DNA of 64,000 nucleotides from Planktosalinus sp963977065 (GTDB lineage Bacteria; Bacteroidota; Bacteroidia; Flavobacteriales; Flavobacteriaceae), in contig CAXBNF010000008.1 in assembly GCA_963977065.1 (NCBI GenBank), positions 40,832 to 104,831 of the forward strand, given 5' to 3'. The position numbers and the translations under genes were made by a program. This document shows positions 42,973-50,026 of the stretch, piece by piece; within the stretch, counting starts at the first letter, position 1, and each line of letters opens with the position of its first letter. A model generated the notes under the pieces. It made no database searches. It saw nothing but the letters and a program-made list of their open reading frames with translations, and was not told where the DNA came from.

Positions 42973-43009
42973 AAAATGCTGTCTTGAAAGAATATCAAAA
43001 CAGCATTTT
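42973..43009 (-). terminator. Terminator after the 42-residue gene
   Basis: A perfect 10-bp stem AAAATGCTGT / ACAGCATTTT with a 17-nt loop and T-rich sequence on the minus strand. It separates the T9SS paralogue group from the GAF/LytS operon. Confidence 0.75.
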
Positions 43010-43044
43010 ATAATTAAACCTTTTCAAACAATGTAATTTTTGAT

Positions 43045-43173
43045 TTATAGTCCAATGGACTTCAACTTGTTTTTGAGGTTTTCCATTTCCTTTTCAAGTC
43101 GCTCCATTTTTTTTTGATTGTTTACTGCTATTGCAAGGAACCCAATCAATATAAACAAGGCAAAATATTCCAT
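43045..43173 (-). CDS. 42-residue membrane-anchored coiled-coil protein
   Basis: A very short ORF translated by hand: it begins MEYFALFILIGFLAIAVNNQ and ends NKLKSIGL. Residues 4-17 form one transmembrane helix; residues 20-38 are a charged heptad-like coil (KMERLEKEMENLKNKLK). It lies 5 bp after the stop of the T9SS protein gene at 43179 and before a terminator, so it is probably the last gene of that transcript. Small one-helix/coiled-coil proteins of this type recur in Bacteroidota; no function is known. Confidence 0.7.
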   Translation of the reverse strand: MEYFALFILIGFLAIAVNNQKKMERLEKEMENLKNKLKSIGL

Positions 43174-43178
43174 AGCTT

Positions 43179-44312
43179 TTATTTTTTCAGGATTTTTGCC
43201 GTAGTCTTTTTGTCACCTGAAGTTACTTCAGCCAGATACATTCCTTTTGATAAATTTCTTAAATCTACAGAACCTGAATTGCTGTTTATATTATGATTTA
43301 AAACCTGCTGCCCCATAAGATTATAGATTTTAATGGTTGCAATCGATGATTTTGAATTAAAATTCAATTGGTCAATAACCGGGTTGGGGTAGTATAAAAA
43401 GTCTATAAAATTATTATCTTCGGTACTCAACAAAATATCACTGTCTATAGTTACATCAGCATATGCATCTGCAGATGCGGCAAAAATGTAATAGGTACTA
43501 CCAAGAATAGCGTTTACTTCTGCAAAGTTACCCAGGCTACAAGGATTGTTTGGTTGATTAACCCAGGTCAGTTGAACTCCCGAAGTAGCATCAGGGTTTA
43601 ATGATTCATATATGATAAGGAATGAATCTTGAAATTCACTGCTTATAGCTGCTTGAATTAGCCCTTCCTGTTGTGGAGTGATTTTATACCAAACCCCTTG
43701 TAAATCAGACGAGTCACAATTTAATTGGCCTTCATCATCAGTATCTGTTGCCAATAAAAAATGGATGTTTTCATCAGTAAATGGCAAGTTCTCAAGATTA
43801 AGATTTATAGCGTTAGAAATTAAATCATTTTCAGGCGCTTGAAAGGCTGGCTCTACATTTATTAAAACATCAGAAGCACTTAGGTTTCTCATATAGACAT
43901 AATAAGTTGTGCCCGGCGACGTTTCAATTGTTGCAGATGGACCTGTATCACAAGGATTTCCCGGTTGGTCAATCCAAGTTAATTCTTGTCCGTTAGTTGC
44001 ATTTTCTGGTCCTTCAAAAAATATTACAATTGAAGAGTTTGGATTTACCATTAATGCTGCTACGACACCGGTAGCTGTTGCTCTAAATTTATACCAAATT
44101 CCGGCAACGCCAATTCCGCAGGGATTTGGAGTAGAGTCACCTGAGAAAGTGGCATCTTGGAAATTAACACCCAGTTCGCTAAATGGAAATGGGCCTTCAC
44201 CTAAATCGATAGCATCACTAATGTGATCATTTGCAGGTTGTGCCGTTAGCTCAGCCAACCCAATAGTTAAACTCATAGTTAAAACTAAAAGTAAGCTTGA
44301 TAGTGTTTTCAT
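43179..44312 (-). CDS. T9SS-secreted protein with two PPC-like domains
   Basis: A 377-residue secreted protein. After a signal peptide (to about 25, LAELTAQ) come two beta-sandwich repeats of about 130 residues (about 26-150 and 155-290), each with NDxISDAI-L, a GVxxxFxxAT phrase, GIWYKF, IFFEGPENAT/IIYESLNPDA and TTYYVY motifs, resembling the pre-peptidase C-terminal (PPC) domain. The last 75 residues (FLYYPNPVIDQLNF, IKIYNLMGQQVLNHNI, LSKGMYLAEVTSGDKK) are a T9SS type A sorting domain. It is paralogous to the protein encoded 25 bp upstream, which has three such repeats. Binding role assumed; no enzyme motif seen. Confidence 0.88.
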   Translation of the reverse strand: MKTLSSLLLVLTMSLTIGLAELTAQPANDHISDAIDLGEGPFPFSELGVNFQDATFSGDSTPNPCGIGVAGIWYKFRATATGVVAALMVNPNSSIVIFFEGPENATNGQELTWIDQPGNPCDTGPSATIETSPGTTYYVYMRNLSASDVLINVEPAFQAPENDLISNAINLNLENLPFTDENIHFLLATDTDDEGQLNCDSSDLQGVWYKITPQQEGLIQAAISSEFQDSFLIIYESLNPDATSGVQLTWVNQPNNPCSLGNFAEVNAILGSTYYIFAASADAYADVTIDSDILLSTEDNNFIDFLYYPNPVIDQLNFNSKSSIATIKIYNLMGQQVLNHNINSNSGSVDLRNLSKGMYLAEVTSGDKKTTAKILKK

Positions 44313-44337
44313 TTTTTTAAGTTTATTTTTTAATTGT

Positions 44338-45894
44338 TTATTTTTTTACAATTTTAAATGTTCTTGATTTACCTTCAGCAGTAATTTCTGCCAGATACAT
44401 TCCTTTTGATAAATGATTCATATCAATTGAACCGGAAATATTATTGATGTTTTGATTTAAAACTTGCTGCCCTATTAGGTTATAAATTTTAATATTGTCA
44501 ATACTTGATTTTGAACTAAAATGCAATTGATTAATCACCGGGTTTGGGTAATATTCAAATTCAATCTGTGTGTTTTCAGTTGTACTCAATATACCTGAAA
44601 GGTTAATTGAAAAATTAGCATAAGCATCAGCCGAACCCACAAAAACATAATAAGTTGTTCCCGAAATAGCTTGGATGGATGTCAGATTATTAGTGTCACA
44701 CAAGTTTGTTGGTTGGTCAACCCAAGTTAAATCTGCACCACTTTGTGCATTTTCATCACTGGCAGTAAAAAATATAATAGCGCTGTTTCCTGGACCACTG
44801 CTTAAACCACCAACTACTTGTCCATCTGTACCTGCAGTAAATTTATACCAAATTCCAGGAGTGTTTTGAGTATTACAACCTCCTTGCTGTCCTCCGTCAT
44901 TTGTAGCTGTTGCCAATAAAAAATGAATGTCTTCCTCAAAGTAATCTTCTAATCCATTCAAGTTAATGGCATTTTCAATCAAATCGTTTTCAGGTGCCTG
45001 GAATGTTGTAGAGGTGTTTATTCCAACATCGGAAACAATATTGTTTTTCATGTATAAATAATATGTGGTACCTATTGTAGTTTGAATACTTGCCAGAGGA
45101 TTTGCGGCACAAGGGTTGTTGCCCTGGTTGACATGAGTAAGTTGCATTCCTGAAGTAACTCCTGTTGCAGGGCCTTCAAAGAAGATCACGACAGCCCCAT
45201 CAGGGTTAATGATGCCTGCATTTACGATTCCCACTTTAGTGGCTGTAAATTTATACCATACCCCGGCTTGAGATACAGCGCAACCCGTACCAGCGGATGT
45301 ATTATCATTAGTGTTTGTTGCTCCGGGAAAGTTAACCAGTGATTCAGTATAAGGAATGGGCCCGTTTCCTAAATTAATGGCGTTTTCAATAAGGTCATTA
45401 GGAGGAAGTAAAATAGCATTTGAGATATTTATTATAACATCAGAAACAACAAGGTTACGCATATATATATAATAAGTAGTGCCCACTGTTGTTTGAATGT
45501 TTGCTGTGGCTCCTAAAGCACATGGGTTGCTTGCTTGATTTACATGGGTCAGTTGAGTGCCTGAAGTAACACCGGTGGCAGGCCCTTCAAAAAAGATCAC
45601 CGTTGCACCGCTAGGGTTAATTATACCTGCACCAACGCTTCCTGTATTTGTTGCCGTAAACTTATACCAAACACCCTCATGAGATACAATACATCCTGAA
45701 CCGGTGGTAGCGTCATTGGTGTTTGTTGCTGCCGGAAAATTCACACTGGCTTCATTGTAAGGAATGGGCTCATTTACAAGGTTTATAGCATTTGCTATAA
45801 GGTCATTTGCAGGCTGAGCCATTAGCTTTGCACTTCCCATTGTCATACTCATACTAAAAATTAATAGTACTAAAATTGTAGTTACTTTTTTCAT
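44338..45894 (-). CDS. T9SS-secreted protein with three PPC-like domains
   Basis: A 518-residue paralogue of the neighbouring protein. After the signal (about 1-27) are three repeats (about 28-160, 166-300, 306-435) sharing NDLIANAINL, NFPAATNTND, GVWYKFTAT, FFEGPATGVTSG, LTHVNQ, NPCA and TTYYIYMRN; repeats 1 and 2 are nearly identical, pointing to recent duplication, and repeat 3 aligns with repeat 2 of the smaller paralogue. The C-terminus (FEYYPNPVINQLHF, IKIYNLIGQQVL, LSKGMYLAEITAEGK) is a T9SS type A sorting domain. It is the first gene of the pair and has a -7 box at 45936-45943. Confidence 0.9.
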   Translation of the reverse strand: MKKVTTILVLLIFSMSMTMGSAKLMAQPANDLIANAINLVNEPIPYNEASVNFPAATNTNDATTGSGCIVSHEGVWYKFTATNTGSVGAGIINPSGATVIFFEGPATGVTSGTQLTHVNQASNPCALGATANIQTTVGTTYYIYMRNLVVSDVIINISNAILLPPNDLIENAINLGNGPIPYTESLVNFPGATNTNDNTSAGTGCAVSQAGVWYKFTATKVGIVNAGIINPDGAVVIFFEGPATGVTSGMQLTHVNQGNNPCAANPLASIQTTIGTTYYLYMKNNIVSDVGINTSTTFQAPENDLIENAINLNGLEDYFEEDIHFLLATATNDGGQQGGCNTQNTPGIWYKFTAGTDGQVVGGLSSGPGNSAIIFFTASDENAQSGADLTWVDQPTNLCDTNNLTSIQAISGTTYYVFVGSADAYANFSINLSGILSTTENTQIEFEYYPNPVINQLHFSSKSSIDNIKIYNLIGQQVLNQNINNISGSIDMNHLSKGMYLAEITAEGKSRTFKIVKK

Positions 45895-45935
45895 AATAAT
45901 TTGTGTTTAAATTTTTTTATTGTTTGTTTATGAAG

Positions 45936-45943
45936 CAAAACTA
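45936..45943 (-). promoter_or_regulatory. -7 box upstream of the T9SS paralogue pair
   Basis: Minus strand TAGTTTTG, an exact TAnnTTTG, 41 nt before the start at 45894. No convincing -33 element is seen. Confidence 0.55.
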
Positions 45944-46013
45944 CAATCCAGAATAGCTTTTAAAATTGGTGAATTGATAATTGGATGATTTCAATTGATA
46001 AATGGTAAAAAGC

Positions 46014-46048
46014 AAAAAAGCTGTTTGAAATTCGATCAAACAGCTTTT
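46014..46048 (-). terminator. Terminator of purL
   Basis: A perfect 13-bp stem (AAAAGCTGTTTGA / TCAAACAGCTTTT) around a 7-nt loop, with six T residues following on the minus strand, 20 bp after the purL stop. Confidence 0.93.
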
Positions 46049-46067
46049 ATAACTATATGGAATATTA

Positions 46068-49000
46068 CTACTTTTTCTCCAGCCAAATCCTAGCATTGAT
46101 AAATGCCTCCAGCCAAGGAGAAACTTGATCACTACGGTCTTTTGGGTAATAGCCCCAGTTCCACGGGAAAGTGGAGCGCTCTAAGTGGGGCATCATCACC
46201 AGATGTCTTCCGGTTTCGTCTGTCATGATGGCGGTGTTGAAATCTGAGCCATTGGGATTGGCGGGATAGCCTTCATAACCGTAAGTACCCACTATGTTGT
46301 ATTGTTCTTTTCCATAAGGGAAACTGAACTTCCCTTCACCATGTGCTGACCAGATACCGAGTTTGCTGCCGGCCAGGGTGGATAGCATCACCGAGTTGTT
46401 TTCGGCTATCTCAACAGAAGTAAAGGTACATTCAAACTTATGGCTGTCGTTGTGCAGCATTTTGGGTTTGTGTTCGTGGTCAGGGTTGATCAACCCCAAT
46501 TCAATAAACAACTGGCAACCGTTGCAAACACCTAATGATAAGGTGTCTTTTCTGGCAAAAAAGTCTTTTAAGGCTTTATTTGCTTTTTCATTGTATAGAA
46601 ATGCACCGGCCCAGCCTTTGGCGCTGCCCAGAACGTCACTGTTTGAGAAACCGCCCACGGCAGCTATAAATTGTATGTCTTCCAAGGTTTCACGCCCTGA
46701 AATCAAATCGGTCATATGCACGTCCTTCACGTCAAAACCGGCGAGGTACATCGCGTTTGCCATTTCGCGCTCGCTGTTGCTACCTTTTTCTCGAAGTATA
46801 GCAGCTTTGATCTTCCGGTCGCTGAGCGGAGCGTTGTGCTGAGCTTGTCGAAGTATCGAAGCGACTGATGGCAATTTTCCTGTAAAATGTTTGGGAAACT
46901 TAAACTCCAGTAGCTGATTTTTATAATTCTCAAATCGTTCATCGGCTTTTTGTTTTCCGCTTTGTTTGCGGTCGAGCAGGTGGGAGGTTTTGTACCACGC
47001 ATCCCGCATTTCTGAAATGGTGAATTTTTCAGTTGTTGTCCCGTATGTGATGGTTAGTGTGTCATTGTCGGTTACTGTTCCTATTTTGATGGCTTCAATA
47101 TTTGCTTTTGCGAAAGCATTTTCAACTTCAGTATCTTCGATTGCCTGAATTAAAACGCCACTGTTTTCAGAAAATAAAATTTTAATTAAGTCATCAATCC
47201 CAAAAGCCCCTCCTTGGGAGGGGTTGGGGAGGATAATGTTTGCACCTAATTGGTTATCAGCAAAACATAGTTCCAACAGCGCCGTCAACAAACCACCCGA
47301 AGAAATATCATGTCCGGCAGCTATTTGGTTCAAACGGATTAAGCTCTGAATGGTATTGAAAGCGGTTTTAAAATAAGCCGCATCCTTCACTGATGGTGCT
47401 TCATCACCAATTTCGTTTAATATCTGCGCAAAAGAAGAACCGCCCAGCTTGAAGGAGTCTTTGCTCAGGTTGAGGTAATAGATACTGCCTTTGTTTTTTT
47501 GTAAAACCGGTTCAACCACTTGTGTGATGGCATCACAGTTTCCTGCTGCTGAAATAATTACGGTGCCGGGGGAGATGACATCGCCATCAGGGTATTTTTG
47601 TTTCATGGAAAGTGAATCCTTGCCCGTGGGTACATTGATGCCCAGCGCAATTGAAAACTCTGAAACGGCTTCTACAGCAGCATACAAGCGGGCATCTTCA
47701 CCTGGGTTGTTACAAGGCCACATCCAATTGGCTGAAAGCGAAACCGATTGCAAGCCGTCTTTTAATGGTGCCCAAACAATGTTGGTTAAGGCTTCTGCGA
47801 TGGAGTTTTGTGAGCCTGCCACCGGGTCAATCAAGCCCGAAATGGGGGAGTGCCCAATGCTGGTTGCAACGCCTTCCTTGCCGTTGTAGTCGAGTGCCAT
47901 CACCCCGCAGTTGTTTAGCGGAATTTGTAAAGGACCGACACATTGCTGCTTGGCCACACGTCCGGTTACACATCGGTCCACTTTGTTGGTCAACCAGTCT
48001 TTACAAGCCACGGCTTCCAGTTGCAATACTTGAGTGATATAGTCTTTTATATTATCCTGCGAATAACTGAGTGCCGGGTAGTTTCTCTCGATTGTACGAT
48101 CAGTCATCACTGTTTTTGGCGAACTTCCAAACATATCGGCCAGTGCCATGTCCATGGGGTTTTTACCGTCTTTTGCTTTGAAAATAAAACGGTGATCGCC
48201 GGTCACGGTACCCACTTTATACATCGGTGAACGTTCACGCTCGGCAATGCGGCGTAGGGTTTCAGTATCTTTTTGGCCAATAACGAGTCCCATGCGTTCC
48301 TGGGATTCATTGCCGATAATTTCTTTAGCGGAAAGAGTTGGGTCACCAACAGGTAATTTTTCCAAAGCGATTTCGCCCCCGGTTTCCTCCACGAGTTCGC
48401 TCAGGCAGTTGAGGTGCCCGCCCGCACCGTGATCGTGTATGGAAACGATTGGGTTGTCGACGCTTTCTACCAAACCGCGAATGGCGTTGGCAGCGCGTTT
48501 TTGCATCTCCGGATTGGAACGCTGAATGGCATTGAGTTCAATACCACTTGAAAATGCCCCGGTATCAGCCGAAGATACAGCGGCGCCACCCATTCCAATA
48601 CGGTAATTATCTCCTCCCAAAATCACGATATCATCGCCCACATTGGGTTTGTCTTTGATGCTTTGGTCTTTTTTACCGTAACCGATACCTCCTGCAAGCA
48701 TAATAACTTTGTCATACCCCAACATACGGTCGCTGAGCGGAGTCGAAGCGCCCGTTTCTTTATGTTCAAAAGTCAAAACCGAACCTGCAATTAATGGCTG
48801 CCCAAATTTGTTTCCGAAATCAGATGCACCGTTGGAGGCTTTGATTAATATATCCAGAGGTGTTTGGTACAACCATTTTCTGGCAGGGATTTTTTGTTCC
48901 CACGATCTGCTGTCGAGTCGCGGATAGGACGTCATATAAACCGCAGTTCCTGCCAGCGGCAAGGAGCCTTTTCCCCCTGCTAAGCGGTCTCTGATTTCCC

Positions 49001-49808
49001 CACCGCTTCCGGTAGCAGCTCCGTTAAAAGGCTCTACCGTAGTGGGGAAGTTATGGGTTTCCGCTTTAAGTGAAATGACGCTTTCATAGTTTTTCTTTTG
49101 GTAAAAGTCAGGTTTGTCGGCACTTTTGGGAGCAAATTGCTCCACGGTGGGGCCTTCTATAAACGCCACGTTGTCTTTATAAGCTGAAACAATGGTATTG
49201 GGATTTTCAGCAGAAGTTTTCTTGATGAGTTTAAAGAGCGAAGACGGTTTTTCAACACCGTCAATCACGAATGTGCCATTAAAGATTTTATGCCGGCAGT
49301 GTTCTGAATTTACTTGTGAAAACCCAAACACTTCCGAGTCTGTAAGAGGTCGCCCAAGGCGATTAGAAAGTTCTTCTAAATAAGTCACTTCTTCATCATT
49401 AAGAGCGAGTCCATCTTGTTTGTTGTATGCGGCGATGTCTGTAATGTCTTTGATGGTTTCCGGCTGAATGTTAATTGTAAAAATATCTTGGTTCAACTCG
49501 GTATATTTTTGCAGAAGCATGGGGTCAAAATCGGCTTCTTTTTCACTGGAAATTTGAAATTCTTCAATCCGGATGATGCCTTCAATACCCATATTTTGTG
49601 TAATCTCCACGGCATTGGTACTCCAGGGAGTGACCATAGCAGCACGTGGCCCGATAAAGCAATGGCTTGCTTCAGCAATGGCAGTCTCACTATTAAGGAG
49701 TGTGGCGTTGCCAAAGAGCCAGTTGAGTTTTTGTATGTTTTGGTCGTCAAGTTTTTGAAGCGTCGCTACGGCGTAAACCGTGTTTTGTTTGGAGAAAAAG
49801 AGGATCAT
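46068..49808 (-). CDS. purL: phosphoribosylformylglycinamidine synthase, large fused form
   Basis: A 1246-residue FGAR amidotransferase: formylglycinamide ribonucleotide + glutamine + ATP to FGAM in purine synthesis. The start at 49808 (MILFFSKQNTVYAV) is chosen because a -7 box lies at 49842-49849 over the longer ORF's first codons. Motifs: FSQVNSEHCRHKIFNG, the PurL ATP site (KAETHNFPTTVEPFNGAATGSGGEIRDR), SIHDHGAGGHLNCLSEL, and a C-terminal glutaminase with LGVCNGCQLF (catalytic Cys), HGEGKFSFP and PHLERSTFP. Three short interspersed repeats are translated in frame: GASTPLSDR (residues about 353-361), PNPSQGGAFG (about 859-869) and LRQAQHNAPLSDR (about 985-998), in predicted linkers. All active-site motifs remain, so the enzyme should function. 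Confidence 0.97.
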   Translation of the reverse strand: MILFFSKQNTVYAVATLQKLDDQNIQKLNWLFGNATLLNSETAIAEASHCFIGPRAAMVTPWSTNAVEITQNMGIEGIIRIEEFQISSEKEADFDPMLLQKYTELNQDIFTINIQPETIKDITDIAAYNKQDGLALNDEEVTYLEELSNRLGRPLTDSEVFGFSQVNSEHCRHKIFNGTFVIDGVEKPSSLFKLIKKTSAENPNTIVSAYKDNVAFIEGPTVEQFAPKSADKPDFYQKKNYESVISLKAETHNFPTTVEPFNGAATGSGGEIRDRLAGGKGSLPLAGTAVYMTSYPRLDSRSWEQKIPARKWLYQTPLDILIKASNGASDFGNKFGQPLIAGSVLTFEHKETGASTPLSDRMLGYDKVIMLAGGIGYGKKDQSIKDKPNVGDDIVILGGDNYRIGMGGAAVSSADTGAFSSGIELNAIQRSNPEMQKRAANAIRGLVESVDNPIVSIHDHGAGGHLNCLSELVEETGGEIALEKLPVGDPTLSAKEIIGNESQERMGLVIGQKDTETLRRIAERERSPMYKVGTVTGDHRFIFKAKDGKNPMDMALADMFGSSPKTVMTDRTIERNYPALSYSQDNIKDYITQVLQLEAVACKDWLTNKVDRCVTGRVAKQQCVGPLQIPLNNCGVMALDYNGKEGVATSIGHSPISGLIDPVAGSQNSIAEALTNIVWAPLKDGLQSVSLSANWMWPCNNPGEDARLYAAVEAVSEFSIALGINVPTGKDSLSMKQKYPDGDVISPGTVIISAAGNCDAITQVVEPVLQKNKGSIYYLNLSKDSFKLGGSSFAQILNEIGDEAPSVKDAAYFKTAFNTIQSLIRLNQIAAGHDISSGGLLTALLELCFADNQLGANIILPNPSQGGAFGIDDLIKILFSENSGVLIQAIEDTEVENAFAKANIEAIKIGTVTDNDTLTITYGTTTEKFTISEMRDAWYKTSHLLDRKQSGKQKADERFENYKNQLLEFKFPKHFTGKLPSVASILRQAQHNAPLSDRKIKAAILREKGSNSEREMANAMYLAGFDVKDVHMTDLISGRETLEDIQFIAAVGGFSNSDVLGSAKGWAGAFLYNEKANKALKDFFARKDTLSLGVCNGCQLFIELGLINPDHEHKPKMLHNDSHKFECTFTSVEIAENNSVMLSTLAGSKLGIWSAHGEGKFSFPYGKEQYNIVGTYGYEGYPANPNGSDFNTAIMTDETGRHLVMMPHLERSTFPWNWGYYPKDRSDQVSPWLEAFINARIWLEKK
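46817..46863. repeat. Interspersed repeat translated inside purL (copy 1)
   Basis: It contains CGGTCGCTGAGCGGAG and GAGCTTGTCGAAG, the TGAGCTTGTCGAAG-type phrase common in Bacteroidota genomes. It shares 16 nt exactly with the second copy at 48728. Translated on the minus strand as ILRQAQHNAPLSDR in purL. Confidence 0.75.
47203..47232. repeat. GGGAGGGG-type interspersed repeat translated inside purL
   Basis: CCCCTCCTTGGGAGGGGTTGGGGAGG is a distinct GC-rich palindromic repeat (arms CCCCTCC / GGAGGGG). On the minus strand it encodes PNPSQGGAFG, an Pro/Gly-rich insertion in purL between strands of the FGAM synthase core. Confidence 0.7.
48728..48750. repeat. Interspersed repeat translated inside purL (copy 2)
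   Basis: CGGTCGCTGAGCGGAG-TCGAAGCG; its first 16 nt are identical to 46816-46831. On the minus strand it is read as GASTPLSDR, an insertion just before the conserved KVIMLAGGIGYG. Confidence 0.75.
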
Positions 49809-49841
49809 AAATTGTGATGTTTGTTTGATAAAAACAAAGCA

Positions 49842-49849
49842 CAAAATTA
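49842..49849 (-). promoter_or_regulatory. -7 box of purL
   Basis: Minus strand TAATTTTG, exact consensus, 33 nt before the start at 49808. It overlaps the first codons of the longest ORF, which supports the shorter start. Confidence 0.65.
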
Positions 49850-50026
49850 CTAATTTTTATTCTAAAAGTGATGGGGTATTTAAGTTTTGAAATGAGGAAT
49901 GTTTTAATCTTTTAAGTTTTTGTAATTGTTATCACTAAAACGGAATTATTTTTTGTTAAACTAAAGTTGAAATTAATTTTTTTAGAATGAAAAAGGTATC
50001 TTGTATCCCTAAAAACCTAAACTATT

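Noticed and set aside
46363..46842. Antisense open frames over purL (159 residues and others)
   Set aside because: Conserved purL motifs are in the other strand; GC-rich wobble positions and repeat insertions create these frames.
49809..49844. Longer PurL with 12 additional N-terminal residues
   Set aside because: An exact -7 box overlaps that region, and homologues begin near MILFF.
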